Assembly (NCBI GenBank): GCA_963995525.1
Contig: OZ023213.1
Location: 41,152,276-41,216,275 of the forward strand
Reading direction: 5' to 3'
Source: Escarpia spicata
Taxonomy: Eukaryota; Annelida; Polychaeta; Sabellida; Siboglinidae
DNA length: 64,000 bases
Part shown: piece after piece, positions 33,963 through 46,794 of the stretch
How the letters are laid out: the number at the start of each line of letters is the position of its first letter
Numbering within the stretch: position 1 is the first letter of the stretch
Translations under genes and position numbers: made by a program
Notes under the pieces: generated by a model
Seen by the model: the letters and a program-made list of their open reading frames with translations, nothing else
Databases searched by the model: none
What the model was told of the DNA's origin: nothing

Positions 33963-36031
33963 ATGGATCTTGCTCAATTGATTGAGTTAGGCGAAAAGTT
34001 AGGGTTAACAGGTCCCGAACTTCAGGCATTTGTTCGCGATGAACAAGGAACCGCCCGGGCTGAGCGACAGGCCGCTCGCGAGGCGGAGAAAGAGAGGCTC
34101 TAGGCCGAGCTCAGAGAAAAGGAGGCGGCAAGGCAGGCCGATATGGAGATACGCGCGCGTGAAATGGAGCATGAAGAAAAGATGGCCAGGCTCCACAACG
34201 AGGCTACGACCGTAGAGATCCGAGATTCGGTGAGTAATGCTTCAGCCATTACTAAGGGAATCTGTAGTCCTCCGTTACCCTGTTTTAACGAAGACAAGGA
34301 TTCGATTGATGTATATCTCCAGCGATTTGAAAGATATGCTGAAAACCAGGATTGGGAGCGTGAGAATTACGCTATATTTCTGAGCGCATTGTTATCCAGT
34401 CATGCACTGGAAGTTTATTCCCGTTCCCCAATTTCCGTGGCCAACGATTATGACCAGTAAAGCAAGTATTGCTAGGATGGTACCGACTGACTGTAGGCGA
34501 TTTTCGTAAGAAGTTTTACACCTGTTCTCTAAATTCGTCCGAAACAATGTCGCAGTATTTTGCTCGTATGGAGCATTATTTGACTTAGTGGATTTCTTTG
34601 TCAAACATTAATGAGTCTTTCGAGGGTCTTAAGGAACTCATTCTGAGAAAGCAATTCTTGTTTATGTGCCCTAGGGAACTGTCCGTGTTTCTGAGAGAAC
34701 ACAAACCGATGGGGAAACAGAATTTGTTTAGAGTTGGTGAGAACATTTACAGATGCCCATTCATCATATGGTAAACGGGAAAATCGTAGAGACCGAGCCC
34801 GACCCACTCTCGTCCCTTCACCCGTCCCGAAAAGTAGATCAGGGGAGGGGAGATACCCTATTTCTAGCCCTACCCTGCGGCCCGTTCCTCCGCCGCGTAC
34901 ATGTTTCCTTTGTAATCGGCCAGGTCACATCGCGAGACAGTGTACAGTGGGAGTGCAGAATAGGAATCCTCCACCGCAAAGGATGAAACCAGTGGTTGGG
35001 AATTGTGCAGTTGTGCTAAACCAGAATTCCCCTAGTCACCAATGTCCTGTGGGTGGGACTGATGTCACGTTGCAATGTGGATGTAAGATCCCCGTAATTG
35101 CTAGTGCTTGTGCACAACATGACTACAGTTGTAACTTACCGGTTGTAGAGGGGTATGTGGGGAGATCCCCAGTGAAAATACTACGCGACAGCGGGTGTAA
35201 CGGAGTCGTTGTACGACGTAGCCTAGTTCCGGAAGATCAGTTAACTGGGAAAACCAGTCTTTATGCTGATGGACCGATCCGTCATTGAAGTCCCGACTGC
35301 CCGGTGCTATGTGAGAGAAGTTCTCACATAGTTCTCACATAGGGCTTCAATTTCTCCTGTGAAATTGAAGCCCTATGTCTAAACAACCCCGTTTATGATT
35401 TAGTCATTGGCAATGTTGATGAACTAAAATTGCCCTGTTCCGATAACAGTGAAGGTTCTCCTTTTCGAGTAACCAAGTCAGATAGTGTCCCCGTTACAGT
35501 TGAGGCCCCTTTGAATGACACCCCAGTCACTGGTTGTGCTGTAGAAACCCGTGCTCAACGGGAGCGCCTTTCCAACCCACAAAACCTTTGATAGTGCGTC
35601 AAGTTGTTGGTGCGAGTATATCCGCCGATGATTTCTTGAGAGAGCAAAAGGGGGATGAGACCTTGAAGAAATGCTTTGATTCGGCTGAAGAGACTAAAGG
35701 GAAACCTAAGGGAAAACAAACCAGTCAATTCGTGATCAAAAGGGGGCTGCTTTATTGTCTGTATCATTCGCGCGAAACCGTTCATCCGACTTCTCGATCG
35801 TTTGCGACAGGGCAAGACCTCTCGATCGAATTCGTAGCGGCCGGCGGTAAGCGTCTACTGCCCGGCTTCGTCTTCCAGTTGTACGAAGGCAATCGTCAAG
35901 TGCCCGGCATCATCACTCGTGCGGCCGAGATACACCGTTCTAATTGTGTTCTGAGCTCGGCGTCTCGACTTCAACGAATGTTCGTATATATTCGAGATGG
36001 GACTAGCCCAGTGTCAATGTGTATTTTCTGA
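33963..36031 (+). pseudogene. Unit G gag-protease remnant with foldback
   Basis: Amber stop at 34101-34103 and a second-frame TAG at 34586-34588, the same site as in B and C. Knuckle and DSG frame 34734-35288, tail 35534-36031. The protease C-terminus is broken by the scar at 35307-35378. Confidence 0.85.
35307..35378. repeat. Foldback scar in unit G
   Basis: Same architecture as in F (18-bp arms 35337-35354 and 35361-35378, loop TCCTGT), with GAGAGAAG for GAGAGGAG in the outer part. Confidence 0.9.
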
Positions 36032-36163
36032 TTGAATGTATCTATTATTTGCTGTATTATGATTGGTAGTTATCTGTGTTTTGAAGTGAGGTATTTTTAC
36101 CCTTGAAGTATTCACATATATATGTATATATGTGTGTGTGTGTTGTAACAGATTACTGTAATG

Positions 36164-36539
36164 AGAGTCCGCGATGACTAGCTTATACTGTGTATTTATA
36201 TTATGGAAGTTATTTTTAGATAACACTTGGCGCCTAGTATATGATCGTGCAGCGGTATAATCCACCTTAGAAATGAAGTGGAATTTGATAATCGAAAGAC
36301 TCAGTGTTATTGTTTATGTTCTATTAAGATGTAGTTAAGGGAATTCTTTATTCTGTTTATTTTGTTAATCGAGATATTTACCAAAAGAAAGATATCTTGT
36401 AATAAAGTTTATTAAATTTTCCTCGTTCTTTGTCGCTTGTTCACGAAAACCGTTCTTTCTCATATGCGTTGACCTTGATATATAAGAACCCTACTAGACT
36501 GAGCCATCTAGTGTACGGAGACCTCGCTAATCCGTGACA
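36164..36539 (+). repeat. LTR between units G and H
   Basis: Full 376 bp with GATGTAGTTAAGGGAATTC as in the preceding LTR, plus private TATTTTTAGATAAC and CGTGCAGCGG. Confidence 0.82.
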
Positions 36540-37178
36540 TAATTTGGGGCTCGTACGCGGGATTCCGGCGAGGGGGAAATTAAAATAACACCTTCGGTCA
36601 ACGCTATGAATTGCGGGTAACACGTGACGGCAACATAGAACATGCCTGAGAACTTAGCTGCACTCTGGTTCCGTGGAATGTCAGCGTTGTTCCGTGGCTA
36701 GAGACGAAACCTACATATATTCCAGTAGCTGTAGTGTAGGGTAATTCACATGCCCCTTGTCTGTTCTGCCCGGACTTAATTCTGAGTCCCATATGTCTCG
36801 TTATATTTATAGTGTGTCATTCACGTTTTGAGGCATCAGACTTGTTTATTGCAGCAGTAAAGGACCATAAATTAATCGTATAATTATTGTAAGTAGGAGC
36901 TTTGTTATTTTTCAGCTGTACGAGGAAGTTGAATTACTTGTTGCATTTGCCGAGTTGGCAGTGGACATATTAGTCCCACAGAATGTCCGTGTGTTGATAG
37001 TTGACACGGCGTGGTTGAAATCGAATAGTGGTTTCATTATTCCAGTCTTATGAGAAGATTGGGTGGAGTGTTGTAGCGTAGCTAACACTTTTGTGGTTTA
37101 CAGGTGGTTGACCTTTTGTATTACTTAAACGTGATATCCGTTTAGTGATTATTTCGTGTGTTGCACTAGTTTGCAAAC

Positions 37179-39236
37179 ATGGATCTTGCTCAATTGATTG
37201 AGTTAGGCGAGAAGTTAGGGTTAACAGGTCCCGAACTTCAGGCATTTGTTCGCGATGAACAAGGAACCGCCCGGGCTGAGCGACAGGCCGCTCGCGAGGC
37301 GGAGAAAGAGAGGCTCTAGGCCGAGCTCAGAGAAAAGGAGGCGGCAAGGCAGGCCGATATGGAGATACGCGCGCGTGAAATGGAGCATGAAGAAAAGATG
37401 GCCAGGCTCCACAACGAGGCTACGACCGTAGAGAACCGAGATTCGGTGAGTAATGCTTCAGCCATTACTAAGGGAATCTGTAGTCCTCCGTTACCCTGTT
37501 TTAACGAAGACAAGGATTCGATTGATGTATATCTCCAGCGATTTGAAAGATATGCTGAAAACCAGGGTTGGGAGCGTGAGAATTACGCTATATTTCTGAG
37601 CGCATTGTTATCCAGTCATGCACTGGAAGTTTATTCCCGTTCCCCAATTTCCGTGGCCAACGATTATGACCAGTAAAGCAAGCATTTCTAGGATGGTACC
37701 GACTGACTGTAGGCGATTTTCGTAAGAAGTTTTACACCTGTTCTCTAAATTCGACCGAAACTGTGTCGCAGTATTTTGCTGGTATGGAGCATTATTTGAC
37801 TCAGTGGATTTCTTTGTCAAACATTAATGAGTCTTTCGAGGGTCTTAAGGAACTCATTGTGAGAAAGCAATTCTTGTTTATGTGCCCTAGGGAACTGTCC
37901 GTGTTTCTGAGAGAACACAAACCGATGGGGAAAGAGAATTTGTTTAGAGTTGGTGAGAACATTTACAGATGCCCATTCATCATATGGTAAACGGGAAAAT
38001 CGTAGAGACCGAGTCCGACCCACTCTCGTCCCTTCACCCGTCCCGAAAAGTAGATCAGGGGAGGGGAGATACCCTATTTCTAGCCCTACTCTGCGGCCCG
38101 TTCCTCCGCCGCGTACATGTTTCCTTTGTAATCGGCCAGGTCACATCGCGAGAAAGTGTACAGTGGGAGAGCAGAATAGGAATCCTCCACCGCAAAGGAT
38201 GAAACCAGTGGTTGGGAATTGTGCAGTTGTGCTAAACCAGAATTCCCCTAGTCACCAATGTCCTGTGGGTGGGACTGATGTCACGTTGCAATGTGGATGT
38301 AAGATCCCCGTAATTGCTAGTGCTTGTGCACAACATGACTACAGTTGTAACTTACCGGTTGTAGAGGGGTATGTGGGGAGATCCCCAGTGAAAGTACTAC
38401 GCGACAGCGGGTGTAACGGAGTCGTTGTACGACGTAGCCTAGTTCCGGAAGATCAGTTAACTGGGAAAACCAGTCTTTATGCTGATGGACCGATCCGTCA
38501 TTGAAGTCCCGACTGCCCGGTGCTATGTGAGAGGAGTTCTCACATAGGGCTTCAATTTCTCCTGTGAAATTGAAGCCCTATGTCTAAACAACCCCGTTTA
38601 TGATTTAGTAATTGGCAATGTTGATGAACAAAATTTGCCCTGTTCCGATAACAGTGAAGGTTCTCCTTTTCGAGTAACCAAGTCAGATAGTGTCCCCGTT
38701 ACAGTTGAGGCCCCTTTGAATGACACCCCAATCACTGGTTGTGCTGTAGAAACCCGTGCTCAACGGGAGCGCCTTTCCAACCCACAAAACCTTTGATAGT
38801 GCCTCAAGTTGTTGGTGCGAGTATATCCGCCGATGATTTCTTCAGAGTGCAAAAGGGGGATGAGACCTTGAAGAAATGCTTTGATTCGGCTGAAGAGACT
38901 AAAGGGAAACCTAAGGGAAAACAAACAAGTCAATTCGTGATCAAAAGGGGGCTGCTTTATTGTCTGTATCATTCGCGCGAAACCGTTCATCCGACTTCTC
39001 GATCGTTTGCGACAGGGCAAGACCTCTCGATCGAATTCGTAGCGGCCGGCGGTAAGCGTCTACTGCCCGGCTTCGTCTTCCAGTTGTACGAAGGCAATCG
39101 TCAAGTGCCCGGCATCATCACTCGTGCGGCCGAGATACACCGTTCTAATTGTGTTCTGAGCTCGGCGTCTCGACTTCAACGAATGTTCGTATATATTCGA
39201 GATGGGACTAGCCCAGTGTCAATGTGTATTTTCTGA
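37179..39236 (+). pseudogene. Unit H gag-protease remnant with foldback
   Basis: Amber stop at 37317-37319. The second frame has TTTCTAGG where others have TTGCTAGG. The knuckle frame 37950-38504 reads GHIARKC and GEQNRN, changes shared only with J. Scar at 38523-38583, tail 38739-39236. Confidence 0.85.
38523..38583. repeat. Foldback scar in unit H (short outer part)
   Basis: 18-bp arms 38542-38559 and 38566-38583 with loop TCCTGT. The outer TTCTCACATAG occurs once, against twice in F and G, so it is 11 bp shorter. Confidence 0.9.
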
Positions 39237-39366
39237 TTGAATGTATCTATTATTTGCTGTATTATGATTGGTAGTTATCTGTGTTTTGAAGTGAGGTATT
39301 TTTACCCTTGAAGTATTCACATATATATGTATATATGTGTGTGTGTTGTAACAGATTACTGTAATG

Positions 39367-39742
39367 AGAGTCCGCGATGACTAGCTTATACTGTGTATTT
39401 ATATTATGGAAGTTATTCTTAAATAACACTTGTCGCCTAGTGTATGATCGTGTAGCGGTATAATCCACCTTAGAAAGGAAGTGGAATTTGATAATCGAAA
39501 GACTCAGTGTTATTGTTTATGTTCTATTAAGATTTGGTTACGGGATTTCTTTATTCTGTTTATTTTGTTAATCGAGATATTTACCAAAAGAAAGATAACT
39601 TGTAATAAAGTTTATTAAATTTTCCTCGTTCTTTGTCGCTTGTTCACGAAAACCGTTCTTTCTCATATGCGTTGACCTTGATATATAAGAACCCTACTAG
39701 ACTGAGCCATCTAGTGTACGGAGACCTCGCTAATCCGTGACA
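39367..39742 (+). repeat. LTR between units H and I
   Basis: Full 376 bp. Private ACACTTGTCGCCTAG (others ACACTTGGCGCC), shared with the LTR at 45780 exactly 6413 bp away. Confidence 0.83.
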
Positions 39743-40381
39743 TAATTGGGGGCTCGTACGCGGGATTCCGGCGAGGGGGAAATTAAAATAACACCTTCGG
39801 TCAACGCTATGAATTGCGGGTAACAGGTGACGGCAACATAGAACATGCCTGAGAACTTAGCTGCACTCTGGTTCCGTGGAATGTCAGCGTTGTTCCGTGG
39901 CTAGAGACGAAACCTACATCTATTCCAGTAGCTGTAGTGTAGGGTAATTCACATGCCCCTTGTCGGTTCTGCCCGGACTTAATTCTGAGACCCATATGTC
40001 TCGTTATATTTATAGTGTGTCATTCACGTTTTGAGGCATCAGACTTGTTTATTGCAGCAGTAAAGGACCATGAATTAATCGTATAATTATTGTAAGTAGG
40101 AGCTTTGTTATTTTTCAGCTGTACGAGGAAGTTGAATTACTTGTTGCATTTGCCGAGTTGACAGTGGACAGATTAGTCCCACAGAATGTCCGTTTGTTGA
40201 TAGTTGACACGGCGTGGTTGAAATCGAATAGTGGTTTCATTATTCCAGTCTTATGAGAAGATTGGGTGGAGTGTTGTAGCGTAGTTAACACTTTTGTGGT
40301 TTACAGGTGGTTGACCTTTTGTATTACTTAAACGTGATATCCGTTTAGTGATTATTTCGTGTGTTGCACTAGTTTGCAAAC

Positions 40382-42444
40382 ATGGATCTTGCTCAATTGA
40401 TTGAGTTAGGCGAGAAGTTAGGGTTAACAGGTCCCGAACTTCAGGCATTTGTTCGCGATGAACAAGGAACCGCCAGGGCTGAGCGACAGGCCGCTGGCGA
40501 GGCGGAGAAAGAGAGGCTCTAGGCCGAGCTCCGAGAAAAGTAGGCAGCAAGGCAGGCCGATATGGAGATACGCGCGAGTGAAATGGAGCATGAAGAAAAG
40601 ATGGCCAGGCTCCACAACGAGGCTACGACCGTAGAGAACCGAGATTCGGTGAGTAATGCTTCAGCCATTACTAAGGGAATCCGTAGTCCTCCGTTACCCT
40701 GTTTTAACGAAGACAAGGATTCGATTGATGTATATCTCCAGCGATTTGAAAGATATGCTGAAAACCAGGGTTGGGAGCGTGAGAATTACGCTAATTACGC
40801 TATATTTCTGAGCGCATTATTAACCAGTCATGCACTGGAAGTTTATTCCCGTTCCCCAATTTCCGTGGCCAACGATTATGACCAGTAAAGCAAGCATTGC
40901 TAGGATGGTACCGACTGACTGTAGGCGATTTTCGTAAGAAGTTTTACACCTGTTCTCTAAATTCGACCGAAACAGTGTCGCAGTATTTTGCTCGTATGGA
41001 GCATTATTTGACTCAGTGGATTTCTTTGTCAAACATTAATGAGTCTTTCGAGGGTCTTAAGGAACTCATTCTGAGAAAGCAATTCTTGTTTATGTGCCCT
41101 AGGGAACTGTCCGTGTTTCTGAGAGAACACAAACCGATGGGGAAAGAGAATTTGTTTAGAGTTGGTGAGAACATTTACAGATGCCCATTCATCATATGGT
41201 AAACGGGAAAATCGTAGAGACCGAGTCCGACCCACTCTAGTCCCTTCACCCGTCCCGAAAAGTAGATCAGGGGAGGGGATATACTCTATTTCTAGCCCTA
41301 CCCTGCGGCCCGTTCCTCCGCCGCGTACATGTTTCCTTTGTAATCGGACAGGTCACATCGCGAGACAGTGTACAGTGGGAGTGCAGAATAGGAATCCTCC
41401 ACCGCAAAGGATGAAACCAGTGGTTGGGAATTGTGCAGTTGTGCTAAACCAAAATTCCCCTAGTCACCAATGTCCTGTGGGTGGGACTGATGTCACGTTG
41501 CAATGTGGATGTAAGATCCCCGTAATTGCTAGTGCTTGTGCACAACATGACTACAGTTGTAACTTACCGGTTGTAGAGGGGTATGTGGGGAGATCCCCAG
41601 TGAAAGTACTACGCGACAGCGGGTGTAACGGAGTCGTTGTACGACGTAGCCTAGTTCCGGAAGATCAGTTAACTGGGAAAACCAGTCTTTATGCTGATGG
41701 ACCGATCCGTCATTGAATTCCCGACTGCCCGGTGCTATGTGAGAGGAGTTCTCACATAGTTCTCACATAGCTTCAATTTCACAGGAGAAATTGAAGCCCT
41801 ATGTCTAAACAACCCCGTTTATGATTTAGTAATTGGCAATGTTGATGAACTAAATTTGCCCTGTTCCGATAACAGTGAAGGTTCTCCTTTTCGAGTAACC
41901 AAGTCAGATAGTGTCCCCGTTACAGTTGAGGCCCCTTTGAATGACACCCCAATCACTGGTTGTGCTGTAGAAACCCGTGCTCAACGGGAGCGCCTTTCCA
42001 ACCCACAAAACCTTTGATAGTGCCTCAAGTTGTTGGTGCGATGATTTCTTCAGAGTGCAAAAGGGGGATGAGACCTTGAAGAAATGCTTTGATTCGGCTG
42101 AAGAGACTAAAGGGAAACCTAAGGGAAAACAAACAAGTCAATTCGTGATCAAAAGGGGGCTGCTTTATTGTCTGTATCATTCGCGCGAAACCGTTCATCC
42201 GACTTCTCGATCGTTTGCGACAGGGCAAGACCTCTCGATCGAATTCGTAGCGGCCGGCGGTAAGCGTCTACTGCCCGGCTTCGTCTTCCAGTTGTACGAA
42301 GGCAATCGTCAAGTGCCCGGCATCATCACTCGTGCGGCCGAGATACACCGTTCTAATTGTGTTCTGAGCTCGGCGTCTCGACTTCAACGAATGTTCGTAT
42401 ATATTCGAGATGGGACTAGCCCAGTGTCAATGTGTATTTTCTGA
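40382..42444 (+). pseudogene. Unit I gag-protease remnant with foldback
   Basis: Stops at 40520-40522 (common) and 40541-40543 (private to I, K and O). A 9-bp duplication gives AATTACGCTAATTACGCT near 40784-40801, keeping frame. The knuckle reads CFLCNRTGHIARQC. A 13-bp deletion at 42040/42041 shifts the tail frame (now 41977-42444). Scar at 41735-41797. Confidence 0.85.
41735..41797. repeat. Foldback scar in unit I (loop inverted)
   Basis: 11-bp arms GCTTCAATTTC (41770-41780) and GAAATTGAAGC (41787-41797) around ACAGGA. The loop is the reverse complement of the TCCTGT loop in F, G, H and J. ACAGGA is the orientation in units without a scar. Confidence 0.9.
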
Positions 42445-42576
42445 TTGAATGTATCTATTATTTGCTGTATTATGATTGGTAGTTATCTGTGTTTTGAAGT
42501 GAGGTATTTTTACCCTTGAAGTATTCACATATATATGTATATATGTGTGTGTGTGTTGTAACAGATTTCTGTAATG

Positions 42577-42952
42577 AGAGTCCGCGATGACTAGCTTATA
42601 CTGTGTATTTATATTATGGAAGTTATTCTTAAATAACACTTGGCGCCTAGTGTATGATCGTGTAGCGGTATAATCCACCTTAGAAAGGAAGTGGAATTTG
42701 ATAATCGAAAGACTCAGTGTTATTGTTTATGTTCTATTAAGATTTGGTTACGGGATTTCTTTATTCTGTTTATTTTGTTAATCGAGATATTTACCAAAAG
42801 AAAGATAACTTGTAATAAAGTTTATTAAATTTTCCTCGTTCTTTGTCGCTTGTTCACGAAAACCGTTCTTTCTCATATGCGTTGACCTTGATATATAAGA
42901 ACCCTACTAGACTGAGCCATCTAGTGTACGGAGACCTCGCTAATCCGTGACA
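42577..42952 (+). repeat. LTR between units I and J
   Basis: Full 376 bp. The flanking tail has ACAGATTTCTG for ACAGATTACTG, a marker shared with the boundaries before L, M and N. Confidence 0.82.
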
Positions 42953-43591
42953 TAATTGGGGGCTCGTACGCGGGATTCCGGCGAGGGGGAAATTAAAATA
43001 ACACCTTCGGTCAACGCTATGAATTGCGGGTAACAGGTGACGGCAACATAGAACATGCCTGAGAACTTAGCTGCACTCTGGTTCCGTGGAATGTCAGCGT
43101 TGTTCCGTGGCTAGAGACGAAACCTACATCTATTCCAGTAGCTGTAGTGTAGGGTAATTCACATGCCCCTTGTCGGTTCTGCCCGGACTTAATTCTGAGA
43201 CCCATATGTCTCGTTATATTTATAGTGTGTCATTCACGTTTTGAGGCATCAGACTTGTTTATTGCAGCAGTAAAGGACCATGAATTAATCGTATAATTAT
43301 TGTAAGTAGGAGCTTTGTTATTTTTCAGCTGTACGAGGAAGTTGAATTACTTGTTGCATTTGCCGAGTTGACAGTGGACAGATTAGTCCCACAGAATGTC
43401 CGTTTGTTGATAGTTGACACGGCGTGGTTGAAATCGAATAGTGGTTTCATTATTCCAGTCTTATGAGAAGATTGGGTGGAGTGTTGTAGCGTAGCTAACA
43501 CTTTTGTGGTTTACAGGTGGTTGACCTTTTGTATTACTTAAACGTGATATCCGTTTAGTGATTATTTCGTGTGTTGCACTAGTTTGCAAAC

Positions 43592-45649
43592 ATGGATCTT
43601 GCTCAATTGATTGAGTTAGGCGAGAAGTTAGGGTTAACAGGTCCCGAACTTCAGGCATTTGTTCGCGATGAACAAGGAACCGCCCGGGCTGAGCGACAGG
43701 CCGCTCGCGAGGCGGAGAAAGAGAGGCTCTAGGCCGAGCTCAGAGAAAAGGAGGCGGCAAGGCAGGCCGATATGGAGATACGCGCGCGTGAAATGGAGCA
43801 TGAAGAAAAGATGGCCAGGCTCCACAACGAGGCTACGACCGTAGAGAACCGAGATTCGGTGAGTAATGCTTCAGCCATTACTAAGGGAATCTGTAGTCCT
43901 CCGTTACCCTGTTTTAACGAAGACAAGGATTCGATTGATGTATATCTCCAGCGATTTGAAAGATATGCTGAAAACCAGGGTTGGGAGCGTGAGAATTACG
44001 CTATATTTCTGAGCGCATTGTTATCCAGTCATGCACTGGAAGTTTATTCCCGTTCCCCAATTTCCGTGGCCAACGATTATGACCAGTAAAGCAAGCATTT
44101 CTAGGATGGTACCGACTGACTGTAGGCGATTTTCGTAAGAAGTTTTACACCTGTTCTCTAAATTCGACCGAAACTGTGTCGCAGTATTTTGCTGGTATGG
44201 AGCATTATTTGACTCAGTGGATTTCTTTGTCAAACATTAATGAGTCTTTCGAGGGTCTTAAGGAACTCATTGTGAGAAAGCAATTCTTGTTTATGTGCCC
44301 TAGGGAACTGTCCGTGTTTCTGAGAGAACACAAACCGATGGGGAAAGAGAATTTGTTTAGAGTTGGTGAGAACATTTACAGATGCCCATTCATCATATGG
44401 TAAACGGGAAAATCGTAGAGACCGAGTCCGACCCACTCTCGTCCCTTCACCCGTCCCGAAAAGTAGATCAGGGGAGGGGAGATACCCTATTTCTAGCCCT
44501 ACTCTGCGGCCCGTTCCTCCGCCGCGTACATGTTTCCTTTGTAATCGGCCAGGTCACATCGCGAGAAAGTGTACAGTGGGAGAGCAGAATAGGAATCCTC
44601 CACCGCAAAGGATGAAACCAGTGGTTGGGAATTGTGCAGTTGTGCTAAACCAGAATTCCCCTAGTCACCAATGTCCTGTGGGTGGGACTGATGTCACGTT
44701 GCAATGTGGATGTAAGATCCCCGTAATTGCTAGTGCTTGTGCACAACATGACTACAGTTGTAACTTACCGGTTGTAGAGGGGTATGTGGGGAGATCCCCA
44801 GTGAAAGTACTACGCGACAGCGGGTGTAACGGAGTCGTTGTACGACGTAGCCTAGTTCCGGAAGATCAGTTAACTGGGAAAACCAGTCTTTATGCTGATG
44901 GACCGATCCGTCATTGAAGTCCCGACTGCCCGGTGCTATGTGAGAGGAGTTCTCACATAGGGCTTCAATTTCTCCTGTGAAATTGAAGCCCTATGTCTAA
45001 ACAACCCCGTTTATGATTTAGTAATTGGCAATGTTGATGAACAAAATTTGCCCTGTTCCGATAACAGTGAAGGTTCTCCTTTTCGAGTAACCAAGTCAGA
45101 TAGTGTCCCCGTTACAGTTGAGGCCCCTTTGAATGACACCCCAATCACTGGTTGTGCTGTAGAAACCCGTGCTCAACGGGAGCGCCTTTCCAACCCACAA
45201 AACCTTTGATAGTGCCTCAAGTTGTTGGTGCGAGTATATCCGCCGATGATTTCTTCAGAGTGCAAAAGGGGGATGAGACCTTGAAGAAATGCTTTGATTC
45301 GGCTGAAGAGACTAAAGGGAAACCTAAGGGAAAACAAACAAGTCAATTCGTGATCAAAAGGGGGCTGCTTTATTGTCTGTATCATTCGCGCGAAACCGTT
45401 CATCCGACTTCTCGATCGTTTGCGACAGGGCAAGACCTCTCGATCGAATTCGTAGCGGCCGGCGGTAAGCGTCTACTGCCCGGCTTCGTCTTCCAGTTGT
45501 ACGAAGGCAATCGTCAAGTGCCCGGCATCATCACTCGTGCGGCCGAGATACACCGTTCTAATTGTGTTCTGAGCTCGGCGTCTCGACTTCAACGAATGTT
45601 CGTATATATTCGAGATGGGACTAGCCCAGTGTCAATGTGTATTTTCTGA
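43592..45649 (+). pseudogene. Unit J gag-protease remnant with foldback
   Basis: Amber stop at 43730-43732. GHIARKC and GEQNRN in 44363-44917, scar at 44936-44996, tail 45152-45649. The translated pieces I compared are identical to those of H. Confidence 0.86.
44936..44996. repeat. Foldback scar in unit J
   Basis: As in H: 18-bp arms 44955-44972 and 44979-44996, loop TCCTGT, single outer TTCTCACATAG. Confidence 0.9.
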
Positions 45650-45779
45650 TTGAATGTATCTATTATTTGCTGTATTATGATTGGTAGTTATCTGTGTTTT
45701 GAAGTGAGGTATTTTTACCCTTGAAGTATTCACATATATATGTATATATGTGTGTGTGTTGTAACAGATTACTGTAATG

Positions 45780-46155
45780 AGAGTCCGCGATGACTAGCTT
45801 ATACTGTGTATTTATATTATGGAAGTTATTCTTAAATAACACTTGTCGCCTAGTGTATGATCGTGTAGCGGTATAATCCACCTTAGAAAGGAAGTGGAAT
45901 TTGATAATCGAAAGACTCAGTGTTATTGTTTATGTTCTATTAAGATTTGGTTACGGGATTTCTTTATTCTGTTTATTTTGTTAATCGAGATATTTACCAA
46001 AAGAAAGATAACTTGTAATAAAGTTTATTAAATTTTCCTCGTTCTTTGTCGCTTGTTCACGAAAACCGTTCTTTCTCATATGCGTTGACCTTGATATATA
46101 AGAACCCTACTAGACTGAGCCATCTAGTGTACGGAGACCTCGCTAATCCGTGACA
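45780..46155 (+). repeat. LTR between units J and K
   Basis: Full 376 bp with the ACACTTGTCGCC variant, the duplicate of 39367-39742. Confidence 0.83.
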
Positions 46156-46794
46156 TAATTGGGGGCTCGTACGCGGGATTCCGGCGAGGGGGAAATTAAA
46201 ATAACACCTTCGGTCAACGCTATGAATTGCGGGTAACAGGTGACGGCAACATAGAACATGCCTGAGAACTTAGCTGCACTCTGGTTCCGTGGAATGTCAG
46301 CGTTGTTCCGTGGCTAGAGACGAAACCTACATCTATTCCAGTAGCTGTAGTGTAGGGTAATTCACATGCCCCTTGTCGGTTCTGCCCGGACTTAATTCTG
46401 AGACCCATATGTCTCGTTATATTTATAGTGTGTCATTCACGTTTTGAGGCATCAGACTTGTTTATTGCAGCAGTAAAGGACCATGAATTAATCGTATAAT
46501 TATTGTAAGTAGGAGCTTTGTTATTTTTCAGCTGTACGAGGAAGTTGAATTACTTGTTGCATTTGCCGAGTTGACAGTGGACAGATTAGTCCCACAGAAT
46601 GTCCGTTTGTTGATAGTTGACACGGCGTGGTTGAAATCGAATAGTGGTTTCATTATTCCAGTCTTATGAGAAGATTGGGTGGAGTGTTGTAGCGTAGTTA
46701 ACACTTTTGTGGTTTACAGGTGGTTGACCTTTTGTATTACTTAAACGTGATATCCGTTTAGTGATTATTTCGTGTGTTGCACTAGTTTGCAAAC

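Larger units (their letters stand above)
33324..36163 (+). mobile_element. Unit G internal region
   Basis: Close relative of F in leader, gag and scar. Period 3216 bp. Confidence 0.86.
36540..39366 (+). mobile_element. Unit H internal region (first half of dimer HI)
   Basis: From within this unit the sequence is repeated 6413 bp downstream as unit J, with the gag and tail coordinates offset exactly by that amount. Period 3203 bp. Confidence 0.87.
39743..42576 (+). mobile_element. Unit I internal region (second half of dimer HI)
   Basis: Repeated as unit K 6413 bp downstream. Period 3210 bp. Confidence 0.87.
42953..45779 (+). mobile_element. Unit J internal region (copy of H)
   Basis: Carries every marker of H in gag, knuckle and scar. 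The leader up to about 43500 resembles that of I, so the duplicated dimer boundary probably lies inside the leader of H or J. Confidence 0.86.
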